Notes under the pieces: generated by a model
Seen by the model: only the letters and a program-made list of their open reading frames with translations
The model's database searches: none
Told to the model about the DNA's origin: nothing
In this document: positions 8,533-17,359 of the stretch, piece by piece
Position numbering within the stretch: position 1 is the first letter of the stretch
Layout: each line of letters begins with the position of its first letter
Assembly: GCA_963826695.1 (NCBI GenBank)
Contig: CAWGXZ010000004.1
Span: 186,001 to 250,000, forward strand
Direction: 5' to 3'
From: CAWGXZ01 sp963826695
GTDB taxonomy: Bacteria; Pseudomonadota; Gammaproteobacteria; Burkholderiales; Burkholderiaceae_C
DNA length: 64,000 bases
Position numbers and translations under genes: made by a program

Positions 8533-10502
8533 CCGGGTGCTCCGCCGTGGCCGCGCGCCGAGAGCACCGCGGGCGCCGCCTTGCCGAGCTTGCGGTATTC
8601 GTTGTCCAGCGCGATCAGCAGATCGGCATGACCGATCGCGTGACCGCCTGCGCGCGCGTGCGCTGCCGCGGCCAGGACGACATTGCGGATGTGCCCGCCG
8701 GCGAGTTCACAAACCGCGGCGAGCCGGTTCAGCTGGTCGGCAGCCAGCGCATGCGCGGCGGGCAAGTGCGCCAGCCAGAGTGCGCGCCGCTCGTCGGCGG
8801 CCGGCAGCGGGAAGTCGATGATCGCGTCGAGCCGCCGTGTGAACGCCGAGTCGAAGCGCGTGCGGCCGTTGCTGGTCAGCACGGCGATGCCCTCGAAGCT
8901 CTCGATGCGCGACAGCAGGTAGTTGGTCTGCGCGTTGGCGAAGCGGTCGTTCGAGTCCTTGACGTCGGTGCGCTTGCCGAACAGGGCATCGGCCTCGTCG
9001 AACATCAGTACCACCTCGGCATGCTCGGCACGGGCGAACAGCTGCGCCAGGTTCTTCTCGGTCTCGCCGATGTACTTGCTGGTCACCGAGGCGAGGTCGA
9101 CGCGATACAGCGGCAGGCCGAGCCGGGTGGCCAGCCAGCCGACCGCCAGCGACTTGCCGGTTCCGGACGGCCCGACCAGCAGCGCGCGCACGCCCGGCCG
9201 GTAGCGCGCGCGCGCCGCCGGCCCGAGTGCGGCGGCGAGCGTGTCGCGCGCCAGGCAGCGCTGGGCCAGCGCTTCGAGTTCGGCGCGCGTCGCGGCGGGC
9301 AGCACCAGCGCCTCGTCCGGGATCGCCTCGCTCATCGCCTCGGCCAGCGTGCCGAGGTCGGTGCTGCCGCCATGTCGAGCGGCGTGGTCGATATCGCCAG
9401 CGCCCACCGATTCGCGCCCGGCCAGCGCCGCGGCGAAGCGCGCCGCCCGGCCGAGTTCGGCGATCCGCGCCGCCGCATGGCGGTGCTGGCGGCCGAGGCG
9501 CGCGGCCAGCGCCGCGTCGCCGGTGGCGAGCTGCCAGAGGGCGTCGCGCTCGTCGGCGCCAGGCACGGCCACGCGCCAGTCGGGCAGCCCGGCGCCGTCG
9601 TATTCGAAGCTGCCGTCGGGGCCGGCGGCAACCAGGATCGGCCCGCTCCAGCCGGCGATCGGCGTGATGCGGCGGCGCTCTCCCGGGCCGGGCTCGGCGC
9701 AGACCACCGGAACGCCGGCGACCAGCCAAAGCCACGGGCCGAGCCCCGATGGCGGCTCGCCGTCGACGAAGACGGCCTGGGCATGCAGCTGTGCGGCGAC
9801 TTCGGCTGCGGCGGCCTGCGCCTCGCGCGGATGACCGCTGCGCACCGCCAGCGCACGCGCGCTGCCTTCGGTCAATGCGCGGGCGTGCGCGGCGGCGGCG
9901 GCGCGGATCGATGGCGGCAACGGAGGCGGCTGATGCAGTGCCAGCCGCAGTCCGGGCCAGTGTCGCCGCGGCGCCGAGCCGAGTGCCAGAACGATCGGCT
10001 GCGGCACGCTGACCGCAGCCTCGGGCAGCGGGCGCTGCGCGTCGTCGATGCGGATCAGTCCGCTTTCTCGCGCCGCACCGGCGGCAAGCTGGGCCAGTGC
10101 CTGCGGGCCGGCCTCGGCGCCGCCGTCCCAGCGCGCTGCGAGGTCGGCGAGCAGCCCGGCGGTCGGCCGCGCGCCGCCGACCGGCGCCTGCAGCCAGGCC
10201 AGCGCCCGCGCCGCCATCGCGTCGGTCTCGACGGCGCAGGCCAGCGCCACGGCGAGCACTTCGACCGGTGCCAGCTGCAAGGTCGCGGCGAGCACCGCCA
10301 GGCTGCGGTCGCGCTCCGGCGGCGCGTCGTTCCAGCGCCCGACCCACAGCGCAATCGGCCCGCCGAGCAGCGCGATGGCGGCGGCATGGCCAACGAGCCA
10401 GGCGCCTTCGGCCGAGGCCTCGCTGCCTGCGGGCGCCAGCTCGGCAAAGGCCAGCTCGGCCAGCGACGGGCGCAGCAGCGCCCCGCGGTGCGGCGCGTTC
10501 AT
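8529..10502 (-). CDS. eCIS AAA+ ATPase (Afp15/Pvc15-like)
   Basis: A 657-residue protein with a divergent N-terminal helical half and a C-terminal classic AAA+ module. It has Walker A GPSGTGKS (~residue 444), Walker B VLMFDEADALFG (~497), sensor-1 VLTSNGRTRFD (~540) and the arginine-finger region FTRRLDAII (~557). The sequence ADALFGKRTDVKDSNDRFAN matches the Afp15 group of eCIS ATPases, which are needed for assembly or cargo loading. Starts and stops overlap on both sides as ATGA (10499-10502 and 8529-8532), indicating tight translational coupling with the tape-measure gene upstream and the nuclease toxin downstream. The chosen ATG at 10502 is the first in the coding part; the upstream extension of the frame is non-coding. 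Confidence 0.93.
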   Translation of the reverse strand: MNAPHRGALLRPSLAELAFAELAPAGSEASAEGAWLVGHAAAIALLGGPIALWVGRWNDAPPERDRSLAVLAATLQLAPVEVLAVALACAVETDAMAARALAWLQAPVGGARPTAGLLADLAARWDGGAEAGPQALAQLAAGAARESGLIRIDDAQRPLPEAAVSVPQPIVLALGSAPRRHWPGLRLALHQPPPLPPSIRAAAAAHARALTEGSARALAVRSGHPREAQAAAAEVAAQLHAQAVFVDGEPPSGLGPWLWLVAGVPVVCAEPGPGERRRITPIAGWSGPILVAAGPDGSFEYDGAGLPDWRVAVPGADERDALWQLATGDAALAARLGRQHRHAAARIAELGRAARFAAALAGRESVGAGDIDHAARHGGSTDLGTLAEAMSEAIPDEALVLPAATRAELEALAQRCLARDTLAAALGPAARARYRPGVRALLVGPSGTGKSLAVGWLATRLGLPLYRVDLASVTSKYIGETEKNLAQLFARAEHAEVVLMFDEADALFGKRTDVKDSNDRFANAQTNYLLSRIESFEGIAVLTSNGRTRFDSAFTRRLDAIIDFPLPAADERRALWLAHLPAAHALAADQLNRLAAVCELAGGHIRNVVLAAAAHARAGGHAIGHADLLIALDNEYRKLGKAAPAVLSARGHGGAPG

Positions 10503-12079
10503 CGGCGCTCGCTGCCGGCGCCGCGCTCGTAGCGGAAGGCGACGACGCGGCCGAGCCAGGGCACCCAGCCGGGGTCGATGTCGAGCCCGGCACGCCGCAC
10601 CCGCAGGTCGCTGTGCGCCAGGTCGTAGAGGACGTCGATGTGGGTCGGGCCGAGCGACAGCAGCGCCGGCCGCAGCACCAGCGTCGACGGACCGATGCCG
10701 GCCTGCAGGCGCAGCCAGCGCCGGCAGCGCGCGAGCCAGACGGCAGCCTGGCGATCGGCTTCGTCCTCGGCGCCGGTCGGCCATTGCGGGCCGGCGCTGC
10801 GTGCGAGGCTCGCGCAAAGACGCCATGCGGCGTCGTCGGATGCGACGTCGAGCCGGCGGAGCAGGAGCGCCCAGAGCCGCTGCACGAGCCGCGCCGGGTT
10901 GTCTGCGGCTTCGTCCTGCGCGGCGCCGGCGCCGAAGCCGAGGCGCTGCAGCAACGGGATCAGCAACGGCAGGCCGCCCGCCTGCGTTGGCAGGCCGTCG
11001 GGCCCGGCGGCCGCGGTTGGGTCCGGAAGCGCTTCGGCGTTGCCGGGCTGCGAAGCGGCGAGGTCGGCGCTACCGAGGCCGCGCGGTGCGAGCTCGGCGT
11101 CGGCGGGCGGCGGGTCGCCACGCCGGGCGGCGGCCAACGGCCGGGCACCGCTCGGGACTTTCTGCACCGGGGTCGGCACGGTCGCGCCCGGCACCGGTGC
11201 CGGAGCGCCTTGCGCACCAGCCGCACCGGGTGCGCGGTGCGCCGCTGCGGCGCTGGCGGTGGTGCTGGCCGGCGCCCGTGTCAGCGCCAGCGGTGCGGCT
11301 CGGCCCGGTGAAGCCACCGTGGCGGCCGATGTTGCGAGGAGCTCGCGGAGCAGGCGCCAAACGGCAGGCGCTCCGGCGGCGGTTGCGTCTTGCCGCCTCG
11401 GCGGCGTGCGGCCGCTCCGGCCGGTGCGAGGCGAGTCGTCCCGGAAGCCGGGCGGGTTCCCGGATTCGAAACCGCTGCCGGCGCTGGCCGCACGGGGTCG
11501 CGGCGACGGCCCTTCACGCCGTCCGAGCGCCTGCCGCAGACCGGGTACGTCGGCCGCTTCGATGGCTGCGGCGACGCTGTGCAAATGGCCGGCGGCGGCC
11601 AGCGCCGCGATCCACGCCGGCACCGCCACAGCCGCCGCCGGCTGCGCCGCCAGCGACCCCAGCACCCTGCGCAGCGCGGCTCGCGGCGCCTGCCGCGCGT
11701 CGAAACCGGCGACCGCCAGCGGCCAGTACCAGTGATCGACCGCCTGCCCGCGGACCAGGCGGAGCGCCAGCGCCAGATGGGCTTCGAGCGTGTCACCGAA
11801 CCAGACCGCTGCAGCGCCTGCGGCAGCGTCGCCAGCGCCGTGGACGGCGTGGCTGCGCTGCTGCACAAAGGCGCGCTCGAGCCGAAGCGCCAGCGACTGC
11901 GACGACGCCCCGGCCGGCAGCCGGCCCAGCGCCAGCCGCCGCACCAGCACCAGCCGCGCAGCCGGCTCGGGCAGGCTGGCGCAGCGCAGCGCGTCCTCGA
12001 TCCGCCCAGCGGCCTGCTGCGCCTGCGCGGCCTCGCCGACGCGCAGGCGCAGCAGGCGCACCCGGCGATCGTCGGCCAT
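10499..12079 (-). CDS. contractile injection system tape-measure-type protein
   Basis: A 526-residue protein ending in the ATGA overlap with the ATPase gene. The N-terminal part is helical and Ala/Leu-rich; the middle is a long Pro/Ala/Ser disordered segment (~residues 180-370). The C-terminal part holds the features typical of the CIS tape measure family found beside Afp15 ATPases: GGLPLLIPLLQRLGFG, then a block ending with LSLGPTHIDVLYDLAHSDLR, RRAGLDIDPGWVPWLGRVV and FRY. The family is thought to sit in the tube and set its length; here the assignment rests on this C-terminal signature and on gene position. The ATG at 12079 follows 8 bases after the stop of the 1669-aa gene. Confidence 0.7.
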   Translation of the reverse strand: MADDRRVRLLRLRVGEAAQAQQAAGRIEDALRCASLPEPAARLVLVRRLALGRLPAGASSQSLALRLERAFVQQRSHAVHGAGDAAAGAAAVWFGDTLEAHLALALRLVRGQAVDHWYWPLAVAGFDARQAPRAALRRVLGSLAAQPAAAVAVPAWIAALAAAGHLHSVAAAIEAADVPGLRQALGRREGPSPRPRAASAGSGFESGNPPGFRDDSPRTGRSGRTPPRRQDATAAGAPAVWRLLRELLATSAATVASPGRAAPLALTRAPASTTASAAAAHRAPGAAGAQGAPAPVPGATVPTPVQKVPSGARPLAAARRGDPPPADAELAPRGLGSADLAASQPGNAEALPDPTAAAGPDGLPTQAGGLPLLIPLLQRLGFGAGAAQDEAADNPARLVQRLWALLLRRLDVASDDAAWRLCASLARSAGPQWPTGAEDEADRQAAVWLARCRRWLRLQAGIGPSTLVLRPALLSLGPTHIDVLYDLAHSDLRVRRAGLDIDPGWVPWLGRVVAFRYERGAGSERR

Positions 12080-12087
12080 GGCTGACT

Positions 12088-15000
12088 TCAGCGACTGCGC
12101 GCTGCGAGTCGCGCAACGCTGGCGCTGACCACCGCCGCCTGGTCGAAGTGCACCCGCACGTCGAGGCCGAGGTCGATTTGCGCCGCCGCGGTGTGCAGCA
12201 GTCGCGCCGAGACCTCGCCGTCGCCGACGTCCTCGACCACGGCGCGTGCCACCAGCTGGTCGGCGCGGTACAGCAGCGCCTGCATGCCGATGCGCAACCT
12301 GGCCGCCGGCTCGAGCGTGACCAGCGGAATGCGCACCCCCGGCCGCACCCCGGTGACCGGCCGCGGCAGCCGGCCGGCGACGATGCGGCCGACCGGCGCG
12401 TGGCTGGCGAGCAGCAGGCAGATGCGGACCACGTCGTTGATCAGCGCCGTGGCCTGCGGCTCGCTGTTCGCCAGCTGCGAAAACAGCCAGTCGATGTAGG
12501 CCTGCATCTGGCGCCGGTCGGTCGAGTCGATCTCGCTCCAGCGTGGCAGGTTGGCGGCATTGCGCAGATTCAGCAGGTTCGGCCCGCGGTCGAACTCGCT
12601 CATCAGCTCGGCCCAGTCGAGGCGGATCGACGGCAGCACGCCGCTGAACTCGGCATGCAGGCAGGCGCAGACGCGGCCGATCTCGGCGAACTCGCGCGCC
12701 GCGCTGCGGGCGACCTCGCCCTTGCCGTGTTCGCCATCGATCAGGTCGCCGAACGACAGCAGCGGCTCGGCCTGCTGGCGCAAGCCTTTCCAGGTCAGCG
12801 ACGCCGACTGGCGCAGGTCGATGCTGCGCAGCGCCTCGAAGCGATTCGCGAGCTGCGCCTGCTGGCCGGTGATCAGCTGCGCGACGGCGATCCGGCTGCG
12901 GCCGACCGGCGCAACACCCGGCGCGACCACCGCCCGGCTGACGTGCAGCGCGCTGCGCAGCTGCGCGCTCTGCAGGGTGCGAATCAGCAGCTCGCTGCGG
13001 TCGAGCCGGTCGATCAGCTTCGGCAGACGAACGAACCAGGAGGCCGGCGCCTCGCGGACGACGCGCAGCAGCTGCTCGAGTTCTTCCGGCACGTCGTCGT
13101 GGGCCCGCAGGCAGGCCGGCACCGGCGCCTCGGCGAGGGCCGGGTCGATGCGGCGCAGCGGCGCGGGCAGCGTGGTCTGCGCCTCGCGCGGGCGGATGAA
13201 GGCGATGAACTGCACCTCCTCGGCCAGCACCTGCGCGCGGCGCGCGTTGATCGCGTCGAGCCGCGCCTGCTCCTCGGCGATCAGCGCGCGGGCAACGCCG
13301 ACGTCGTGCCGCGCCTCGTCGAGCCGGTCGCCGGCGGCGGCCATCCGCGCCACCGCCCCGATCTGCACGTTCTGCAGCTCGGTGAGCGCGAACTCGCTGC
13401 GTGTCAGCGCATCGCGGTAGCGCTTGATGCGGCCTTCGAGCTGGCGCAGCAGCGCGACGGTGTTGTCCGAGAGGTCGGCGGATTCGGAGAACAGCGTCGA
13501 TTCGTCGATCGAGTCGCGCCCCGGCGATTCGAGCAAGCGGCCGACCAGCGTCGCGTTGAAGCGCAGATCGGCGAGTTTGCGAAAGCGGATGCCGGGCGCG
13601 GTCGGCGCCGTGTTGGCGTTCAGGTCGGCAAGGAAGGGGTCGTTTTTCAGGCCATAGACGTCGAAGCCCTCGAACAGGCCCGGGGTCATGCCGCCGTCTT
13701 CCTGGGTGAAGGCCTCGGCCAGTTGCAGCAGCTTGAGCATCGCCTCGTGCCGCGTCGCCAGCGCGTAGTTGCGCGCCTCCTGCGACGCCGAGTCGCGCAG
13801 CCGCTCGGCGATCGCCGTCGTGCGGATCGCCGACTTGCCGACCACCGGGCTCGACAGCACGACGTCGACCGGCGAGAACTGGTTCGCCTTGTAGATCGGC
13901 TGGAAGCTGGCCTGCAGCATCGTCGCCTGCACGGCAGTCGGCGCCTTGGCAGGGGTCTTCGGCGCGGCGAAGGCGGTGGGCAGCGACGGTATGCGTTGCG
14001 CGTCGACGGCGATCGCTGTCGCATTCGAGAGCAGCGCGTCGCCGAGCAGGTTGGCGCTGAAGGTGCCGGCGTCGGCGACGCCGATCCCACCCGCGATCGC
14101 GGCGAAGCCACCGGCGTTGATGCTCGTTGCGCGCGTGCCGACGACCGGCGCCTTGATTCGCGCGACATAGCTGGCGATCTGTGCCTGCGAGGCGACCGCC
14201 GTCTCGGCCTTGGCGATCGAGGCCAGCGCCGGCGAGACGGCGAGCCGCGTCGCGTCGGTGCTGCCGAGCATCAGCTGGCGGACGCGGTAGATGTCGGTCT
14301 GCATCTTGACGAAGCCGTGGTCGGTCAGGTCGTCGGCGCGGTCGATCCGCGAGCGCAGGTAGTCGACGAACGGGCCGAGGCCGCGCACCGTCAGCTGGGC
14401 CCGCTCCTGCTCGGAGAGCACCGACAGCAGCGGGTCGGCGAGCAGGTCGTGCACCACGGCGACGCGGCCGATGCGGCTGCTCGGCGTCGGGGCATGGAGG
14501 TCGCGGGCGTCGAGCCACTGCCAGCTGCCCTGCGGCTGCGCAGCAGGCGGCAGCGCGCCGGCGAACCAGGCGCGCTCCACCACGGTGTCGATCGCCGCAC
14601 CCGTGGCGTCGGTGCCCGAGGTGATGCGCACGGCGCCGGCGGCGGCAAACGCGGCGGCGCCGTCGAACAGCGTGAAAGCCATGCCGCGGATCGGCTGGCC
14701 GACGGCGATGCCGACATCGCCCGGCGCGACCTGCAGCCGGACCCATTCGCCGGCGGCCGGCAGCCCGCCGATGCGGCGTCTGGCGTTGCCCGGTGTCCCC
14801 CATGCGATCAGGTCCCAGCCCCAGAAGGCGCGGTGTTCCCAGCTGCCGCCGATGTTCCACTGCAGCATGACCTCGCGCGGTGGATCGTTCGGGTCGACCC
14901 AGACCCAGGCATGGAGCAGCTCGCCGGCGGCGACCGCGAACGGCGTGGCGTTGTCGAAGTAGTGCTGGTGGATGCCGGCGCGCACCGGCTCGGTATGCCC

Positions 15001-17097
15001 GCCGGCGGTCACGCCCGGCGCTGCCGGCGCGCTGTCGGGGATCGCCGGCACGACGCCCTGCGCCGCCTCGAAAGGGGCCCACAGGTCGTTGCCGGTGAGC
15101 AGTTCCCAGGGCTCGTCGCCCTGGCGTCGCGCGCCGGCCGGCAGCACGTTGCAGAACCACTTGCGTTCGGCATTGCCGGTTTTCGCCCCGGTCATGCCGA
15201 AAGCCGCCTGGCCGTCGTACAGGGTGAAGGCCATGCCATTGATCGCCTGGCCGCCCAGGCCGAGGGTTGCCGCCGGCACCTCGAGCTTGAGCCAGCGGCC
15301 GGATTCGGGCAGGTCGCCGATCAGCCGGTGCGCGGCGCTGTCGGCGGCGCCCCAGGGGATCAGGTCCTCGCCCCAGATGGCGCGGTGCTCCCAGTCGGTG
15401 CCGACGCGCCATTGCAGCATCAGGGTGCGCGGCGGCGCGGCGGGGTCGAGGCAGACCCAGGCATAGAGGCTCTCGCCGGCCGCAGGCGTCAAGGTCTCGG
15501 TGGCGCTGTCGAAGAAGTGCTGGTGGATGCCGCTGCGGCGTGCGCCACGGTGGCCACCGCCTTCGGGCGGCGGACCCCAAGGCGTCAGCGTCTCGACCTC
15601 GACCGCCTGCGGATCGTCGTCGAAGGCGGCAACGGTCTGCGGCTGCCCGCTCAGGGTGCGACCGAGCAGTGCAACCTCGTGGCGCAGCCCCTGGCGCGCG
15701 CCGAGTTCACGCGCACGGCTGAGCAGAAAGCGGTCGAGCGTCTGCTGGAATTCCGGGTCGATGACTTCGCGGTGCAGCAGCCTTGGCTCCCACGAGGCCT
15801 GCGTCACCGGCACCAGCAGCCGCACCCGCTCGGGTGCCGACAGGTCGAGCGTGGCCAGCGGCGCGGCATCGGCGATGGCGACATCGAGCTGCTCGAGCGG
15901 CACGGGGACGGCGTCGAGCGTGACCAGCGGGCCGAAGAAATCGCTGCGGAAGGTGGCGAGGTCGAGCGCGCTCTTCGGCAACAGGCCGCACGGCGGCAGG
16001 CGGCGAAACGGCGTCGACAACTCGGCCAGCGGCGGCGCCGGATCGCCGAGTTCGATCAGTTGTTCGGCGAACTGTTCGATGCGTGCCTGCCAGAGGGCGG
16101 GCAGCCGGCTCGCCGACTGCAGTTTTCTCTGCCGCAGCGAATCGCCTTCGGACTGCGCAGGCGGTATCGGCTGCCACTGCAGGCGTGGCTCGCGCGCCCG
16201 CCCGCCCTGGCGGGTGACGGCGGCGCGGTCGATGAACACCGGCGCCACTGCCAGCGGCTGGGCCTCGTCGAGTTGCAGCAGCGCCAGCGGCGCTCCCCAG
16301 GCCTGCCAGGGCAGCACGCCGCCCGCAGGCAGTTCGGCTTCGGCTTCGAAGATGCCGTGCGCAAGCGCGTTGCGCAGCTGCAGCACGGTGGCCGGCAGCG
16401 GCCGCCATTCCTCGGGCCACGGGTACCAGAGCACCCGCGCACCGTCGCCGATGCGCCAGTCCTCGAACGCGGCACGGTTGTCGGCGTCATCGCAGGCGCA
16501 GCGGTCGCAGGGGTCGTCGGCGTCGAACTCGGCGACATCGACCTCGACCGGCTGCAGCAGCACGATGCCGATGCGCGACATGCGCGCGCCGGCACTGGCG
16601 ATCGTCGCGCCGAGCGGTGCGCGGCCGATCTCGCGAGGGTTCGGCTCGGCGGCGAGCGCATCGGCGCTGCCGTCGCCGGGCGCGGGCGCCTCGCCTTCCT
16701 CGACGAACCAGGCGGGTGGCGCGACCACCGGGAGGTCGGCCAGGCGGAATTCGAGCCGCCGCGGGAGCAGTACGTCCTCGCCGCTCGCAGCGAGGGCATG
16801 GCCCGGCTCGATGACGAGATGCAGCGTGCCGTCGCCACCGTTTTCGGGCGCGGGCTCGATTCGCTGGCCGACCTCGAGGCCGCGAACGGTGCCGGGGGTG
16901 AACGACTGGCCGCGCTGGGCGATGCGGCCGGCCTGCCAGCGCTGGCGGCCTTCCAGGGTCGGCGCGGTGAGGGCCCGGCCGGGGTAGAGGTTCGGGCGGC
17001 GCAGCCAGTCGGTCGCCGCGGCGGTGGCGTTGCCGGGCGAGAGCGCGGCAACGTGTTCGCCGGGGAGCGGGCGGGAGATGGGGGTGATGGTGCTCAC
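12088..17097 (-). CDS. giant eCIS accessory/fibre-like protein with duplicated jelly-roll domain
   Basis: A 1669-residue protein. Residues ~1-170 contain the module shared with the next two genes upstream (PNLYPGRALTAPTLEGRQRW, LHLVIEPGHALAASGEDVLL). A CDRCACDD cluster lies near residue 198. Two copies of a ~150-residue beta domain follow in tandem (~520-670 and ~709-865), each starting GIHQHFF or GIHQHYF and carrying WEHRA(I/F)WG.DLI.WG and a GMAFTL(Y/F)DG motif. Similar laminin-G/concanavalin-like modules occur in Planctomycete surface enzymes. The C-terminal ~800 residues are mostly helical with a coiled coil (~1215-1300; LTRSEFALTELQNVQIGAVA). No enzyme motif is seen. A tail-fibre, cage or target-recognition role is inferred from the duplicated carbohydrate-binding-like domains and from the position among eCIS genes. 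Confidence 0.65.
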   Translation of the reverse strand: MSTITPISRPLPGEHVAALSPGNATAAATDWLRRPNLYPGRALTAPTLEGRQRWQAGRIAQRGQSFTPGTVRGLEVGQRIEPAPENGGDGTLHLVIEPGHALAASGEDVLLPRRLEFRLADLPVVAPPAWFVEEGEAPAPGDGSADALAAEPNPREIGRAPLGATIASAGARMSRIGIVLLQPVEVDVAEFDADDPCDRCACDDADNRAAFEDWRIGDGARVLWYPWPEEWRPLPATVLQLRNALAHGIFEAEAELPAGGVLPWQAWGAPLALLQLDEAQPLAVAPVFIDRAAVTRQGGRAREPRLQWQPIPPAQSEGDSLRQRKLQSASRLPALWQARIEQFAEQLIELGDPAPPLAELSTPFRRLPPCGLLPKSALDLATFRSDFFGPLVTLDAVPVPLEQLDVAIADAAPLATLDLSAPERVRLLVPVTQASWEPRLLHREVIDPEFQQTLDRFLLSRARELGARQGLRHEVALLGRTLSGQPQTVAAFDDDPQAVEVETLTPWGPPPEGGGHRGARRSGIHQHFFDSATETLTPAAGESLYAWVCLDPAAPPRTLMLQWRVGTDWEHRAIWGEDLIPWGAADSAAHRLIGDLPESGRWLKLEVPAATLGLGGQAINGMAFTLYDGQAAFGMTGAKTGNAERKWFCNVLPAGARRQGDEPWELLTGNDLWAPFEAAQGVVPAIPDSAPAAPGVTAGGHTEPVRAGIHQHYFDNATPFAVAAGELLHAWVWVDPNDPPREVMLQWNIGGSWEHRAFWGWDLIAWGTPGNARRRIGGLPAAGEWVRLQVAPGDVGIAVGQPIRGMAFTLFDGAAAFAAAGAVRITSGTDATGAAIDTVVERAWFAGALPPAAQPQGSWQWLDARDLHAPTPSSRIGRVAVVHDLLADPLLSVLSEQERAQLTVRGLGPFVDYLRSRIDRADDLTDHGFVKMQTDIYRVRQLMLGSTDATRLAVSPALASIAKAETAVASQAQIASYVARIKAPVVGTRATSINAGGFAAIAGGIGVADAGTFSANLLGDALLSNATAIAVDAQRIPSLPTAFAAPKTPAKAPTAVQATMLQASFQPIYKANQFSPVDVVLSSPVVGKSAIRTTAIAERLRDSASQEARNYALATRHEAMLKLLQLAEAFTQEDGGMTPGLFEGFDVYGLKNDPFLADLNANTAPTAPGIRFRKLADLRFNATLVGRLLESPGRDSIDESTLFSESADLSDNTVALLRQLEGRIKRYRDALTRSEFALTELQNVQIGAVARMAAAGDRLDEARHDVGVARALIAEEQARLDAINARRAQVLAEEVQFIAFIRPREAQTTLPAPLRRIDPALAEAPVPACLRAHDDVPEELEQLLRVVREAPASWFVRLPKLIDRLDRSELLIRTLQSAQLRSALHVSRAVVAPGVAPVGRSRIAVAQLITGQQAQLANRFEALRSIDLRQSASLTWKGLRQQAEPLLSFGDLIDGEHGKGEVARSAAREFAEIGRVCACLHAEFSGVLPSIRLDWAELMSEFDRGPNLLNLRNAANLPRWSEIDSTDRRQMQAYIDWLFSQLANSEPQATALINDVVRICLLLASHAPVGRIVAGRLPRPVTGVRPGVRIPLVTLEPAARLRIGMQALLYRADQLVARAVVEDVGDGEVSARLLHTAAAQIDLGLDVRVHFDQAAVVSASVARLAARSR

Positions 17098-17286
17098 GGG
17101 CCGCTCCTGGGGGTGGCGACTGGCGTCGCGGGCTCGCGGGTCGCCGCTGGCTTGCTCGATGACCGAGTCACACCGGTGGCCGTCGCGCGGATGCGATTCG
17201 GCGCTGCAGGACGCTTTTGTTCACGGCGTGAGGCTGCGCCGGGATGTCGGCCCGGCAGCCGACCAAGCAAGAAAAGGAACTCGCCC

Positions 17287-17305
17287 GCGGGGGCGAAATC
17301 CCCGC
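17287..17305. repeat. short GC hairpin between eCIS accessory genes
   Basis: GCGGGG / CCCCGC, a perfect 6-bp stem with a 7-nt loop, lies in the 262-bp gap between the 741-aa and 1669-aa genes. On the minus strand it is followed within ~15 nt by a T-rich stretch (TTCCTTTTCTTGC), so partial termination or RNA stabilisation between the two parts of the operon is possible. The rest of the gap shows no gene. Confidence 0.3.
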
Positions 17306-17359
17306 AGTGGTGCAGGCGCGGCCCAAACGCATCACGCGTGAGCGTGCTCCGGAGCAGCA

